The translations under genes were made by a program, and so were the position numbers. 64,000 nucleotides of DNA from Desulfuromusa kysingii (lineage in GTDB: Bacteria > Desulfobacterota > Desulfuromonadia > Desulfuromonadales > Geopsychrobacteraceae): assembly GCF_900107645.1 (NCBI RefSeq), contig NZ_FNQN01000003.1:391817-455816 (forward strand). The letters run 5' to 3'. The notes below the pieces were generated by a model. It worked only from the letters and a program-made list of their open reading frames with translations. It made no database searches and had not been told where the DNA came from. This document shows positions 26,711 through 35,787 of the stretch, piece after piece (the first letter of the stretch is position 1; the number at the start of each line of letters is the position of its first letter).

Positions 26711-26974
26711 CTATGGCTGAATTCCAATCAGGTAGCCCTGTACATAAAAGGGAGATTCAGTGCGTCTTTGGGTCGGTGTATCGAAACAATGCGCTGATCT
26801 GTGTTCTAAATATTTTGTATTTGTTATACGGCTAGGCCATCCATGGATGTGGTCTTCACCGCAATAAGGGCAATAAACAGCAATCTGGCAACAATTTGGA
26901 CTGTCATTTGAGATATGTCCCCGCAGGATATGCAAGCCGGTTTTGGGGTCTATTTCTGAAAATAATTGTGTCAT
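26711..26974 (-). CDS. Small zinc-ribbon-like protein
   Basis: 87 residues. 'CCQIAVYCPYCGEDHIHGW' in the middle contains a C-x-x-C knuckle and nearby Cys/His residues that could form a zinc site. The start at 26974 is preceded by AAAGGAG on the minus strand. No known family identified. A diverged, broken copy lies at 30490-30738, sharing 'EIDPKTGLHILRGHI' and 'CPYC', so the gene was duplicated together with flanking DNA. Confidence 0.6.
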   Translation of the reverse strand: MTQLFSEIDPKTGLHILRGHISNDSPNCCQIAVYCPYCGEDHIHGWPSRITNTKYLEHRSAHCFDTPTQRRTESPFYVQGYLIGIQP

Positions 26975-27047
26975 GGCTTCTCCTTTGTTTTTTCAAAGTT
27001 TAGAGCGACTCCATTGGCATGTGTAAACAGATAAAAACACGGCATTG

Positions 27048-27126
27048 CGACAGAATATGTCTCTTTTGTGCGGGATGTTGTGATGTTAAGAAAGGTGATG
27101 AATATTCAGAGTGACATATTCTGTCG
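27048..27126. promoter_or_regulatory. 14-bp inverted repeat upstream of the DUF2779 nuclease gene
   Basis: CGACAGAATATGTC (27048-27061) and its exact reverse complement GACATATTCTGTCG (27113-27126) are separated by 51 bp and end 75 bp before ATG 27201. Each arm is itself part-palindromic (GACA...TGTC), as for a dimer-binding operator. A near-identical site, TGACTTATTCTGTCA, lies upstream of jetA at 50890-50904. Confidence 0.6.
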
Positions 27127-27200
27127 TGATTGCATGCTAAAAAATATAGACATGGAAAAAACTAAGAAACATTATTCATCTACACCGATCAGGAGATTGA

Positions 27201-28691
27201 ATGTCTGATAAGTATTTCTTAAGTAAATCTCAATATGTGCGGGGGATGCAATGCGACAAGTCTCTTTACCTGTACAAATATCATAAGGAATTGCGGGATG
27301 AGATCAGTAACGCTCAAAAGGCTGTTTTTGCCAGTGGAACAGATGTTGGAGTTCTGGCTCAGCAGCTTTTCCCTGACGGAGTAGAAGTCCCCTATGAAGG
27401 GATGTCGATTTCTGAGCAGGTACGAATGACAAGGGATGAAATTGCCAAAGGAACAAAAAACATCTACGAAGCTTCATTCGCGTTTGATGGCCTGTTTGTC
27501 AAAGTTGATATCCTGCACCATGGCGAAAATGGATGGGAACTTTACGAGGTGAAAAGCTCCACATCTGTAAAAACTGTTAACTACCATGATGTTTCATTTC
27601 AGTTCTACGTCGTTGCTGGTGCTGGAATCCAGCTCAGCAAAGCCTGCCTTGTACATATCAATAACCAATATGTTCGCAATGGCGATATTGAAGTTGACAA
27701 GCTCTTTACGTTCAACGATATGACCAACGATGTTTCCGGGATGCAGCACAACCTTCCGAACGTTATCACCAAAATGCGCAACATGCTTGATGGAGATCAG
27801 CCCACTACAGATATCGGCCCTCACTGTTCTGATCCCTATGACTGCGACTTTCACGGCCATTGCTGGCAGCATATTCCAAAAGATTCCATTTTTGACCTCC
27901 GTGGCCGTGGCGTTGACAAGTTTTCCTTCTATCAACGTGGCCTGATTGATTTTAAGGATATTCCTCTAAGCGAACTTAATAACAGCCAACGGTTTCAGGT
28001 GAAGATGCACCTGTCTAAGGGAGAGCAGATAGACGCGGATGGCATCCGAGATTTTCTTGATAGCTTGTGGTATCCGCTTTGTCATTTCGATTTCGAAACC
28101 TTTATGTCGCCGGTTCCGCTACACGATGGAATGCGTCCATATCAGGCGATCCCCTTCCAGTATTCACTGCATATCCAAAGAGAAGAAGGTGCCCCTATTG
28201 AGCATTATGAATTTCTCGGGGAACCGAATATCGATCCCCGGCCGACCTTAATCAAGGCTATGTTGGCGCAAATTCCTGTAGATGCCTGCGTTCTTGCCTA
28301 TAACATGGCTTTTGAAAAGACACGAATCAAAGAAATGAGCGAGGATTTTCCTGAATATGCTGAGGGTCTGAGCAATATTCATGGTCGGATCAGGGACTTG
28401 ATTGTTCCGTTCCGAAAACGCTATGCCTATCGATGGCAACAGCATGGATCTAACTCGATTAAAAATGTTCTGCCTGCATTTATCCCAGATATGTCCTACC
28501 AAGATCTTGAGATATCCCATGGTGGTATGGCGATGGACGCTTATCACCTGATGTGTGCAGAAACGGATACGCAAAAGTTAAAATCGCTGAGAAACAACCT
28601 GTTTAAGTATTGCGAGCGTGACACTGAGGCAATGGTCAAGTTGCTTCAGTGGTTGATGAAAGCCAAAAACACAGAGAATTTACTCTATTAA
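27201..28691 (+). CDS. DUF2779 protein: Cas4-like Fe-S nuclease fused to a DEDD exonuclease
   Basis: 496 residues. N-terminal RecB/Cas4-type nuclease with D103 (VKVDIL), E116-V-K118 (YEVKSST) and Q133-type 'FQFYVV'. Cys residues at C18 (GMQCDKS) and C209, C215, C221 (HCSDPYDCDFHGHCW) match the one-plus-three pattern of Cas4/AddB [4Fe-4S] clusters. The C-terminal DUF2779 domain has D-x-E (HFDFETF), 'LAYNMAFEKTRIKEM' and 'YCERDTEAMVKL', the motifs of a DnaQ-like 3'-5' exonuclease. Start ATG 27201 follows CAGGAG. It is 16 bp from the next nuclease gene. A paralogue lies at 41423. Confidence 0.85.
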   Translation: MSDKYFLSKSQYVRGMQCDKSLYLYKYHKELRDEISNAQKAVFASGTDVGVLAQQLFPDGVEVPYEGMSISEQVRMTRDEIAKGTKNIYEASFAFDGLFVKVDILHHGENGWELYEVKSSTSVKTVNYHDVSFQFYVVAGAGIQLSKACLVHINNQYVRNGDIEVDKLFTFNDMTNDVSGMQHNLPNVITKMRNMLDGDQPTTDIGPHCSDPYDCDFHGHCWQHIPKDSIFDLRGRGVDKFSFYQRGLIDFKDIPLSELNNSQRFQVKMHLSKGEQIDADGIRDFLDSLWYPLCHFDFETFMSPVPLHDGMRPYQAIPFQYSLHIQREEGAPIEHYEFLGEPNIDPRPTLIKAMLAQIPVDACVLAYNMAFEKTRIKEMSEDFPEYAEGLSNIHGRIRDLIVPFRKRYAYRWQQHGSNSIKNVLPAFIPDMSYQDLEISHGGMAMDAYHLMCAETDTQKLKSLRNNLFKYCERDTEAMVKLLQWLMKAKNTENLLY

Positions 28692-28707
28692 AAAGGAAGG
28701 AAACTTA

Positions 28708-29595
28708 ATGGCTATTTCTAAAGATGAATATATACTTAGAAGCTTAAAAAAGATTTCTAAGAAAAAGTGGGAATTCTTTATAATATCACGACTATTGCAT
28801 GGTCTTGATGATGATGAAATTGAATTTGTTACACAACAGCTAGTCAGACGCCCCGATGGTCGTCGGGCGCATACTGATTTGTATTTTCCACAGTTTAATC
28901 TACATCTGGAAATTGATGAACCACACCACGAAAAACAGAAAGATGAAGACCGCAGACGTGAGCAAGATATTGTTAATATGACTGATCATGTGGTTGAACG
29001 TATCACAGTCCCTGAAAGTCCAGATCTCGTAATAAAAACGGTCCGTCAAGAAGTAGATAGCTTTATAGAGCGAGTAATTAACCTGAAATCCGAATATAAA
29101 GCTAAAAAAAAGTTCATCCCTTGGGATTTTGAAAGTCGATATTCCTCTGAACCCGTTATAGCTCGAGGATATTTGTCAATCGAAGATAATGTCGTTTTTC
29201 GGACGCAAGTAGAAGCACTTAGATGCTTTGGGTTTAAAGGTAAAGGGTGGCAACGGGGGGCTTGGGTTGTCCCTAGGACACAGGACATAATATGGTTTCC
29301 AAGGCTTTATCGGCACGGCATATGGGATAATGTACTTACGGCTGATGGACTGACAATTTATGAAAATGTAACTAAGGAGCATTATGAAGAGGGAATACGC
29401 TCTATCGAAAAGCAAAGAGAAAGTAACTCCAAATATCCAAATAGAAAATATGTTGTCTTTGCTAAGGCAAAAGATGCATTGGGGTTTAACTTATTAAGAT
29501 ATGTTGGCACCTTCCTCTGGAACAAAGATGATAGCACCTGTGAAATGTTAAAGTTTGACCGAGTTAGTTCTGAGGAGTCAATTCATCCCGCATAA
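28708..29595 (+). CDS. PvuRts1I/AbaSI-like modification-dependent endonuclease
   Basis: 295 residues. The N-terminal Vsr-like PD-(D/E)XK region reads 'HTDLYFPQFNLHLEIDEPHH' with D57, E68, D70, E71 and H73/H74 as likely active-site residues. The C-terminal half ('IPWDFESRYS', 'IARGYLSIEDNVVF', 'WQRGAWVVPRTQDIIWFPRL', 'RKYVVFAKAKDALGFNLLRYVGTF') looks like the SRA-like reader domain of PvuRts1I-family enzymes, which cut near 5-hydroxymethylated or glucosylated cytosine. AAGGAAGG precedes ATG 28708, and the gene follows the DUF2779 nuclease by 16 bp. The family call is from memory of the family's motifs. Confidence 0.65.
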   Translation: MAISKDEYILRSLKKISKKKWEFFIISRLLHGLDDDEIEFVTQQLVRRPDGRRAHTDLYFPQFNLHLEIDEPHHEKQKDEDRRREQDIVNMTDHVVERITVPESPDLVIKTVRQEVDSFIERVINLKSEYKAKKKFIPWDFESRYSSEPVIARGYLSIEDNVVFRTQVEALRCFGFKGKGWQRGAWVVPRTQDIIWFPRLYRHGIWDNVLTADGLTIYENVTKEHYEEGIRSIEKQRESNSKYPNRKYVVFAKAKDALGFNLLRYVGTFLWNKDDSTCEMLKFDRVSSEESIHPA

Positions 29596-29684
29596 AACAT
29601 ATAATTACGAGAGAGCTAGTGAGGTAGCCCGTTTGCACTTCACTGGTTGTAGTATTACAAGCCAAAAGCATGAAGGAGGTAATA

Positions 29685-29936
29685 ATGTCTGACAAAGTAG
29701 ATAACAACAGTACCGAAGGAGATAAAAATTCTGGTTCAAGGAAAAAAAGGGACACAGTCATATTGAATGGTAAGGAAGTAGACTCTCGTGAACTCAAGTG
29801 GCTTGGTTTTGGTAGCAAAGAGATATCTGATAAGCTCAATAGAGCTGTCAAGTCTGGAAAGCTGGAAATGGATTATGTTGACCACCCAGTGGTAAAACAG
29901 TTAATACCGGACAAGAACATACAAAACGACAAATAA
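29685..29936 (+). CDS. Small hypothetical protein
   Basis: 83 residues counting from ATG 29685, chosen over the TTG at 29670 because GAAGGAGG lies 7 nt upstream. Highly charged N-terminus (DKVDNNSTEGDKNSGSRKKR), then 'VILNGKEVDSRELKWLGFG'. No known domain. It follows the PvuRts1I-like gene by 89 bp and may belong to that unit. Confidence 0.55.
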   Translation: MSDKVDNNSTEGDKNSGSRKKRDTVILNGKEVDSRELKWLGFGSKEISDKLNRAVKSGKLEMDYVDHPVVKQLIPDKNIQNDK

Positions 29937-29972
29937 TGTGAAAGTGTCTCGACTTGATCTGACAATTACCAA

Positions 29973-30482
29973 GAGCCTGTAAAGTACTTTGTGTAAATGG
30001 CCCGCCGGTCAGAGTTGCGGCATCCGCTCTTCAGACATAATTGAAAACTGATTCAGTGCCGATCGCCAATGGTGGATCGGCATTGTCCATTTTTTTAGAT
30101 ATTTTGTAACGCCAAGTACATTAACCTGATCATCGATTCATCGTTGGGAAACGATCCCCGGTTTTTCGTCACTTTACGTAGCAACATATTAACGCTATTC
30201 AATAGCGTTGGTCGTGTAAATCTCCTTGCGAATATCTGGCGGATAGGAGAACAGGGGCGTAATCCGTTCCAAGTTGTTCCGTCAAGACTTGCCGATGGTC
30301 GGATGGCTACCGTTCCATTTTTGCTCGAATAGTTCAGGATGATATTCTGCTTCTTCGAGGTTTGCAGCTGAGTAAATAGACTTCAAATCGGTAGCAACAT
30401 TTTTACGTTGCATCCACGAAACATAGTTCAGACTGTGGCGCACCATGTGAACAATACAGAGTGGAACTTGGGTGTTTCGATT
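29973..30482 (-). mobile_element. IS256-family remnant with one terminal repeat
   Basis: Begins with the IS256 end GAGCCTGTAAAGTACTTTGT and continues, diverged, along the same sequence as the copy at 31618-32817. The minus strand shows pieces of the transposase C-terminal half (SLNYVSW, DLKSIYSA, PPDIRKEIYTTNAIE) broken by stops. It retains about 60 bp (encoding 'LEEAEYHPELFEQKW') missing from the longer copy. The 5' half of the gene and the other terminal repeat are absent. Confidence 0.75.
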
Positions 30483-30489
30483 AAGTTTG

Positions 30490-30738
30490 GATTATTCCGT
30501 ATATATCTAATAAGATACCCGCGTGAATAAAGAGGTGATTCAGTTCGTTTCCAGTCTGTGTATCAAAGCAATGGGTCAATCTGTGCTCTAAGTATTTTGG
30601 ATTTGCTGATCGGAGAAGCCATCCAGAATGTGGTTTTGGTCGCAGTAAGGACAGTAAACAGAAATTTGGCAGCAGTCTGGCTTGTCATCTAAAATATGGC
30701 CACGCAAAATGTGGAGGCCGGTTTTGGGGTCAATCTCT
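30490..30738 (-). pseudogene. Broken duplicate of the zinc-ribbon-like gene
   Basis: Reading the minus strand from about 30738: 'EIDPKTGLHILRGHI', then 'CCQISVYCPYC', then stops; a shifted frame gives 'RTESPLYSRGYLI'. This parallels the intact gene at 26711-26974 and contains at least one frameshift and stops. The first five codons and the start are missing. Confidence 0.7.
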
Positions 30739-30909
30739 AAAGGTACTTACATACTTAAATGAATACAACACCAGTGTGATTTAATATGTTTCACTTGTTT
30801 GGTATGTCTCAATAGCAAATGATAAAAACTCCAAAGCTGAAGGGGGAGTCGCAATTGGTCATTTGAAAATTCATACTTAGACTGATTTACTACTCTGATA
30901 GGAGAATAT

Positions 30910-31500
30910 ATGATTACTGTTGATAGGAAAAAATTTGAATTGATTAAGTCTAAATACGGGGATTGTTCAAGTTGGGCAGTATGGGACGAGGCGAGTGATA
31001 GGCCAAAGTCAAATGTTGGAAACCTTGAAATTCTTGATCCCGACAAGAATGACCAACTATTGGGGTTGTTAAATCCCAACGTTGTGATGGTTGGTCTAAA
31101 TATTTCAGGTCCAATAAGAATTCCTCTTGGAAACTTCCATTCAAGTTCCTCTTCTGCACAGGATTACAAAATTCGGTATGCATTCCAAGACACACCATTC
31201 TGGGGTGCCTACATGACAGATATCATAAAAGACTTTGAGGACAAGATATCTGGAAACGTAAGATCATATTTGAAAAAGAACCCATCTTTTGTAAGCGAGA
31301 ATATCCAAATTTTCCACCAAGAATTAAGAGATTTAGAGGTGAAAACCCCACTCATTATTGCTTTTGGGGATCTTACTTATGAAATTTTGACGGATAATTT
31401 GAGCTCTAGTCACAATATTAAAAAAGTCACACATTGCAGCTATTACACCATTGGAAAAGAAAAATATAGAGATGACGTTTCTCTGAAACTTTCCAGTTAA
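30910..31500 (+). CDS. Hypothetical protein, possible uracil-DNA-glycosylase fold
   Basis: 196 residues. 'NVVMVGLNISG' followed by 'NFH', 'TPFWGAYMTDIIKD' and 'PLIIAFGDLTYEIL' recalls the layout of UDG-superfamily proteins (V.FVG.NPS ... GAYMTDL.K ... P.I.A.G). The active-site residues of characterised UDG families are not clearly present, so it may bind rather than excise, or the resemblance may be superficial. AGGAGA precedes ATG 30910. It stands alone between IS256 remnants and may have arrived as a single-gene defence module, which is inference. Confidence 0.5.
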   Translation: MITVDRKKFELIKSKYGDCSSWAVWDEASDRPKSNVGNLEILDPDKNDQLLGLLNPNVVMVGLNISGPIRIPLGNFHSSSSSAQDYKIRYAFQDTPFWGAYMTDIIKDFEDKISGNVRSYLKKNPSFVSENIQIFHQELRDLEVKTPLIIAFGDLTYEILTDNLSSSHNIKKVTHCSYYTIGKEKYRDDVSLKLSS

Positions 31501-31617
31501 TGGTCTGATTTATTGAAAACTCGAATCTGATTCAAAATGTAGGTGAAAATGCAGTCATAAATATATATTAGCACTGTCTGAATTCCCTACATTTCCTGAT
31601 TTATTGGGTGCGAACCA

Positions 31618-32817
31618 GAGCTTGTAAGGTATTTTGTGTAAATGGCCCGCCGGTCAGAGTTGCGGCCTCCCATAACCAATCTTTGAGATATTCTGCAATG
31701 CCAAGTACAGCAGCTTGATCATTGATTCACCATTGGGGAACGAACCCCGATTCTTCGTCACCTTACACAGCGACATGTTGACCGACTCAATAGCGTTGGT
31801 CGTGTAGATCGCTTTGCGAATATCTGGTGGATAGGAAAACAGTGGCGTTATCCGGTCCCAGTTGTTCCGCCAAGACTTACCGATGGTCGGAGCAGAGTAA
31901 ATTGCCTTCAGGTCAGCGGCAACTTCCTTGCGCTGCTTCCAGGATACATAGTTCAGGCTGTGGCGCACCATATGGACGATGCAGAGCTGAACTTGCGTAT
32001 CAGGAAAAACCGTCTCGATGGCTTCGGGGAACCCCTTGAGGTCATCGACACAAGCGAGAAAAATATCATTCACACCACGGTCCTTCAGCTCAGTCACAAC
32101 CAGAAGCCAGAACTTGGCTCCTTCGGTCTCAGTGGTCCATATCCCGAGAACTTGCTTAAGCCCGTCCATGTTGACACCAACCGCCAGATAGACGGCTTTG
32201 TTGATGACTCTATTGTCCTAACGGACTTTAACTCGGATCGCATCAAGGTAAACAATCGGCCAGACTTCATCCAACGGTCTATTCTGCCAGAGGTTGATCT
32301 CTTCCTGAACGGCCTTGGTCACCTGCGAGACCAGCGTCGGTAAAATATCAACACCATACACCTCTTTCAGGTGCGCCAGAATATCGCGGGCGGTCATGCC
32401 TCTGGCATACAGGGCGATAATCTTATCATCGAACCCGGTGAAGCGACTCTGCCCCTTTGGGAGAATAACCGGTTCAAAACTAGAATCACAGTCACGGGGG
32501 ACGGTAATGTCGAGATTGCCGAACTCCCCCTTAACTTTCTTCTGGTAACTGCCGTTTCGGGCATGACCGGTTTTATTGTTCGAGGGAGCGTTCTTCTCAT
32601 AGCCAAGATGGTCGGTTATCTCGGCCTGCATGGCTCGCTCCAGCAGTTGTTTGGTCAGTTGTTTCAGTAGTAGCCTGGTTTCCTCGATAAGATCTTCAGG
32701 ATTCTTGTAATCCTTCATCAGGGTATCGAGCAAATCTTTGGGTATGGTCATCAGTGCCTCCAGTGGTTACAGGTTGTAACCGACTGAGACCATTTTCACA
32801 AAGTTTTTTACACCCTC
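31618..32817 (-). mobile_element. IS256-family insertion sequence (1200 bp)
   Basis: Left end GAGCTTGTAAGGTATTTTGT and right end (reverse complement) GAGGGTGTAAAAAACTTTGT form imperfect terminal inverted repeats of about 28 bp ending in (A)AATGG. The single transposase gene on the minus strand fills the element. I see no clear target duplication. Related copies: a remnant at 29973 and a plus-strand copy entering at 63663. Confidence 0.85.
31654..32751 (-). pseudogene. IS256-family transposase with an in-frame amber stop
   Basis: The frame from ATG 32751 ('MTIPKDLLDTLMKDYKNPED') runs through the mutator-type N-terminal domain and the first catalytic Asp (VYLDAI). It stops at a single TAG (32220-32218) in 'RVKVR*DNRVINKAVYLAVG', then stays open to 31654 (second Asp in 'LACVDDLKGF', Glu in 'YTTNAIESVN'). 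Family members usually have Q or E at the stop position, so a CAG-to-TAG change is likely. About 20 residues after 'LKAIYSA' are also deleted. Not functional without suppression. Confidence 0.85.
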
Positions 32818-32967
32818 CTTATTGATCTTGGTGAAAAAACCGATCATGCAATAGAGAAGCTGCTGGTTTCTGCTAGCGCAATAAGAACAACTGATCCTTC
32901 GAGGTTGAAAAGACATGAGGTGATTCCATTCCTCTGGGTGTTGGATGACTCGATGAGCAACCAAGAT

Positions 32968-33528
32968 TTAAACACCGACATTGTTTACATCAAAAAGATT
33001 GGATGTTGAAATAAATTGGATGCTGTAATCAGACAAGGACATGTTTGGTGTTATGTCTGATACCGTTAAATTGCTAAAATCTGAAAGCTGAGGATTGTAG
33101 TAGGTTGGAACGAAGACATCTCCCTGTCTTATGAATATCACGGCATCTATTGCTCGTCCGGAAATGAGAAGATATCCGCTATCTTTGACTTGAGTGTCAA
33201 CCGATTTAAGGTACTGCTCAGCTTGAGCCTTTTTTGCCTTAAATTCGTAATATAAATCGCTCATGCAGAAGACTGTGTCGAATATCTCGGGCAAATAAGG
33301 CGGGTTGTAGCCATCTGCAACTAGGAAGCATGCCCTATCATTTAGCGGTGGTCCTTCTGAGATAGATTTAAAGTCTACATCAACCGCAATGATGTTGCTT
33401 GCCGGATAAATCGATTGCAATTCACTGGTTGTTTCGCCCCATGAAAAGCCGATCTCGAGCATCAGTCCACTCTCAATCAGTGGTAGGTTGCCTGAAACCT
33501 TTTTTCGACCCGTCCGAAGTAAGACCAT
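32968..33528 (-). CDS. Class I SAM-dependent methyltransferase-like protein
   Basis: 186 residues. Motif I 'MLEIGFSWGETTSEL' (residues about 23-37), a motif II acidic turn 'IIAVDVDFKSI' and 'IFDTVFCMSDLYYEF' in motif IV position suggest a Rossmann-fold methyltransferase. No DPPY/NPPY, so DNA-adenine specificity is not indicated; the target could be a protein, RNA or small molecule. It is the last gene of the four-gene STAND/SLOG operon, 27 bp after the PGDYG gene, and ends about 150 bp before the IS256 copy. The C-terminus is unremarkable and may be intact. Confidence 0.65.
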   Translation of the reverse strand: MVLLRTGRKKVSGNLPLIESGLMLEIGFSWGETTSELQSIYPASNIIAVDVDFKSISEGPPLNDRACFLVADGYNPPYLPEIFDTVFCMSDLYYEFKAKKAQAEQYLKSVDTQVKDSGYLLISGRAIDAVIFIRQGDVFVPTYYNPQLSDFSNLTVSDITPNMSLSDYSIQFISTSNLFDVNNVGV

Positions 33529-33555
33529 GAAAGTGAGTGGTAAGAGGTCAAAGAA

Positions 33556-33981
33556 CTATTTCTCAGTAACGGGCTCATAGGTTTCGTAGAAAATCTCAGC
33601 TTTCACAACCCCATAGTCACCTGGGCTGTATTCGATTATCCAGTCTCCAGGTTGTACCTGTAATAGGTCGTTTTGTTCACCTACTGCTATCTCTATTGCT
33701 TCACTTGCCTGTAGAGCAAATACCGATGCAGGCTTCTTGGTATAGTGACCGGAGTTACCCATTTCGAGAGGGGGCACTGGCCGGTAGGCTGAGAAAAACT
33801 TGTCTCGTTCAACAGGCCAGGTATCCCCATGGTTTCCAGTGAGTATTGCGTCGCCTGCTTGATAGCGGACTGATCCCTCCAGTGTTTTACAAACTCCCTC
33901 CTTATCAGCAAAATCAACATTTACTGGGATCGGTCGTTTGAGTACGCGGATGGCATGTGGGTGGGACGCAAGATCTATCAA
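33556..33981 (-). CDS. PGDYG-family protein
   Basis: 141 residues. Two similar segments, 'AGDAILTGNHGDTWPVERDKFF' region (about 42-66) and 'PGDWIIEYSPGDYGVVKAEIF' region (about 111-131, followed by YETYEPV), suggest an internal duplication of a small beta domain. The second contains the literal PGDYG signature of the Pfam family of that name. Function of the family is unknown. The start appears to be TTG 33981, 9 bp after the SLOG gene stop, so it is translated from the same message. A binding or sensor role beside the SLOG protein is inference. Confidence 0.65.
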   Translation of the reverse strand: MIDLASHPHAIRVLKRPIPVNVDFADKEGVCKTLEGSVRYQAGDAILTGNHGDTWPVERDKFFSAYRPVPPLEMGNSGHYTKKPASVFALQASEAIEIAVGEQNDLLQVQPGDWIIEYSPGDYGVVKAEIFYETYEPVTEK

Positions 33982-33990
33982 TTAAGACCC

Positions 33991-35778
33991 CTAAGCTGGA
34001 AGCGATTCTTTTTGGTGAATGAGAAGAGCTTGCCATTGAGAGTTTTGTCCAGACATGAGCTCTGCTGCATCATTTGTTAGGCAGCGGAGGGTCAAGAAGT
34101 TGTTCCATGTCATGTCAGTCTCCTTGCTGTTAATTTTTTCGAATGCGGCAATATACGATTTTAATTGTTCAGCAGTCAGGTTTGACATTGCGCTGATTCT
34201 TGCTATTTCGTTCTGAGTCAAAATACCATGAATTGCTGCGCCAAGTGCGGGGCAGACGATGGTGCCGAGGGAAAGCATGCTATGCGGGCCAATGTGAAAA
34301 ATTTCCATAACAACCATTATGAATGTGGCAATAAAAAGACCTGCAGAAAATCTATGTAACTTGCGATGTTCACTGTGTCGTTTGTGATTTGCTTTTACAT
34401 GATAATCGTGTTGCCCTTCAGTTATTTTTTTTAGGTAGTTTTGGGCTAGCGATGAGGTGTTGCATTTTTGAAGATTGTAGTTTTGGGTGTTAGCTGTTTT
34501 AGCGGTAGGTAATCCAGTCGAAATCAATGTGCGGTTCAACAACCAAATCTCAGCGCCACTAATCCGTAAAGGATTGGTTTTTCCCGTTGAGGTGGCGCTT
34601 AATGGTTTTTCGGGGATTTTCCATATCGATTTCAGGAATACAGATGGGATTGCCAGTAAAGGATAACTGAAGCGTAGGTAACGTAACTGCTCAGCAAGGT
34701 ACCGATGACTCAGAAAAAGACCATGCCATTTCTTTTTGACGGCAATTAGATATATGGCGATGACCACTGAAAGCACTGTCAATTCAGAGTATGGCCATAA
34801 TGACTTGGGTGTGAATGTCAACGCACCGCAAGCTGCAAAAAAAACTGCAAAAGTGGCCAATAGGTAGAGAGCCCATACGCTTGAGCGATGTTTTTTTGCA
34901 TAGGCATTGGCCTGAGTGTCGAAAATACTGAACGCATTTTTAATGCCATCAGGCTCTGCAATCGGATGGTCCTCGTGTTTTAGTTCTTTCGCAGAGACTC
35001 CATAACAAGGATCGCCGCAAGGCTTCACACCTGTTAAGCGATTTATTTGGTCGCAGATTTCTACTCCATTTGCGGATTTGGCTGGGTTTAAAAGACACTC
35101 AAGTTGCCCCATGACTTCGGTGTTGTCGCCATTGAAATGTTTCTTTAGCAGTGTGGGGCTCCATCCATCCGCTCTTAGTATCGACAGCTCGCTTTCGGTT
35201 AGTTGTTGTGGTTGAGAATATTTAATGTTGCCGCCAGTGCCAATCCAGATGACTGGTTTGCGCTGCAGAAGTGACTCCCGAATCAATCGAACAGTTCCTC
35301 CAGCAATTCCTTGCGGAGATTTGCCGTCCCAGACAACAGTAAGGACATCAGAATATGCCAGTGCTATTTCATCACGTATTGCGAAGGCTTCTACAGGGAG
35401 TTCGGTGCTCTGAGTTATAGGAGCACCCAAGGTTACTTTGCGTTGTGCATTTTTCTGTGCTTCGTTTGTAACTTTGTCCTGTCCGGGCGTCAGAAGATGT
35501 AGCTCATATCCGATTTCTGTAGCGAGTTGAGCAGCTTTTGTGTCTACTCCGGGAGCGCAACCGGTAAGAAGGCGATATTCACAATTTTTAGAAGGTATCT
35601 GTTTGTATAGTTGGGCCGCATTGTCAAGCTGGACTTTTGCCAGTTCCTTGAGTTCCAGCAGCGATTTTTTAAGGCTTGCGAAGATTGCCTCCTGCGAGTT
35701 CATCCGGTTTAGACGGTCTTCACGATGTCCTGCAACTAAAATACTGAAAACAGGTTTTGGTTTAGCTTCCTGATGCAC
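33991..35778 (-). CDS. SLOG-domain protein with SLATT-like membrane region
   Basis: 595 residues. The N-terminal Rossmann-like SLOG domain has 'FSILVAGHRE', the nucleotide-binding signature 'LLTGCAPGVDT' (70-80), 'IGYELHLLTPG' and 'DVLTVVWDGKSPQGIAGGT'. Hydrophobic helices follow at about 301-322 and 332-347, with two more near 480-520, and the regions after them ('HRYLAEQLRYL', 'LTAEQLKSYIAAF') resemble the SMODS/SLOG-associating 2TM (SLATT) effector type. SLOG domains bind or process nucleotide-derived ligands; SLATT domains are predicted pore formers causing cell suicide. GTG 35778 is the start, with TAAGGAG overlapping the STAND gene stop 9 bp away. Strongly suggests a sensor-effector of a nucleotide-triggered conflict system. 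Confidence 0.75.
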   Translation of the reverse strand: MHQEAKPKPVFSILVAGHREDRLNRMNSQEAIFASLKKSLLELKELAKVQLDNAAQLYKQIPSKNCEYRLLTGCAPGVDTKAAQLATEIGYELHLLTPGQDKVTNEAQKNAQRKVTLGAPITQSTELPVEAFAIRDEIALAYSDVLTVVWDGKSPQGIAGGTVRLIRESLLQRKPVIWIGTGGNIKYSQPQQLTESELSILRADGWSPTLLKKHFNGDNTEVMGQLECLLNPAKSANGVEICDQINRLTGVKPCGDPCYGVSAKELKHEDHPIAEPDGIKNAFSIFDTQANAYAKKHRSSVWALYLLATFAVFFAACGALTFTPKSLWPYSELTVLSVVIAIYLIAVKKKWHGLFLSHRYLAEQLRYLRFSYPLLAIPSVFLKSIWKIPEKPLSATSTGKTNPLRISGAEIWLLNRTLISTGLPTAKTANTQNYNLQKCNTSSLAQNYLKKITEGQHDYHVKANHKRHSEHRKLHRFSAGLFIATFIMVVMEIFHIGPHSMLSLGTIVCPALGAAIHGILTQNEIARISAMSNLTAEQLKSYIAAFEKINSKETDMTWNNFLTLRCLTNDAAELMSGQNSQWQALLIHQKESLPA

Positions 35779-35787
35779 ATCAACTCC

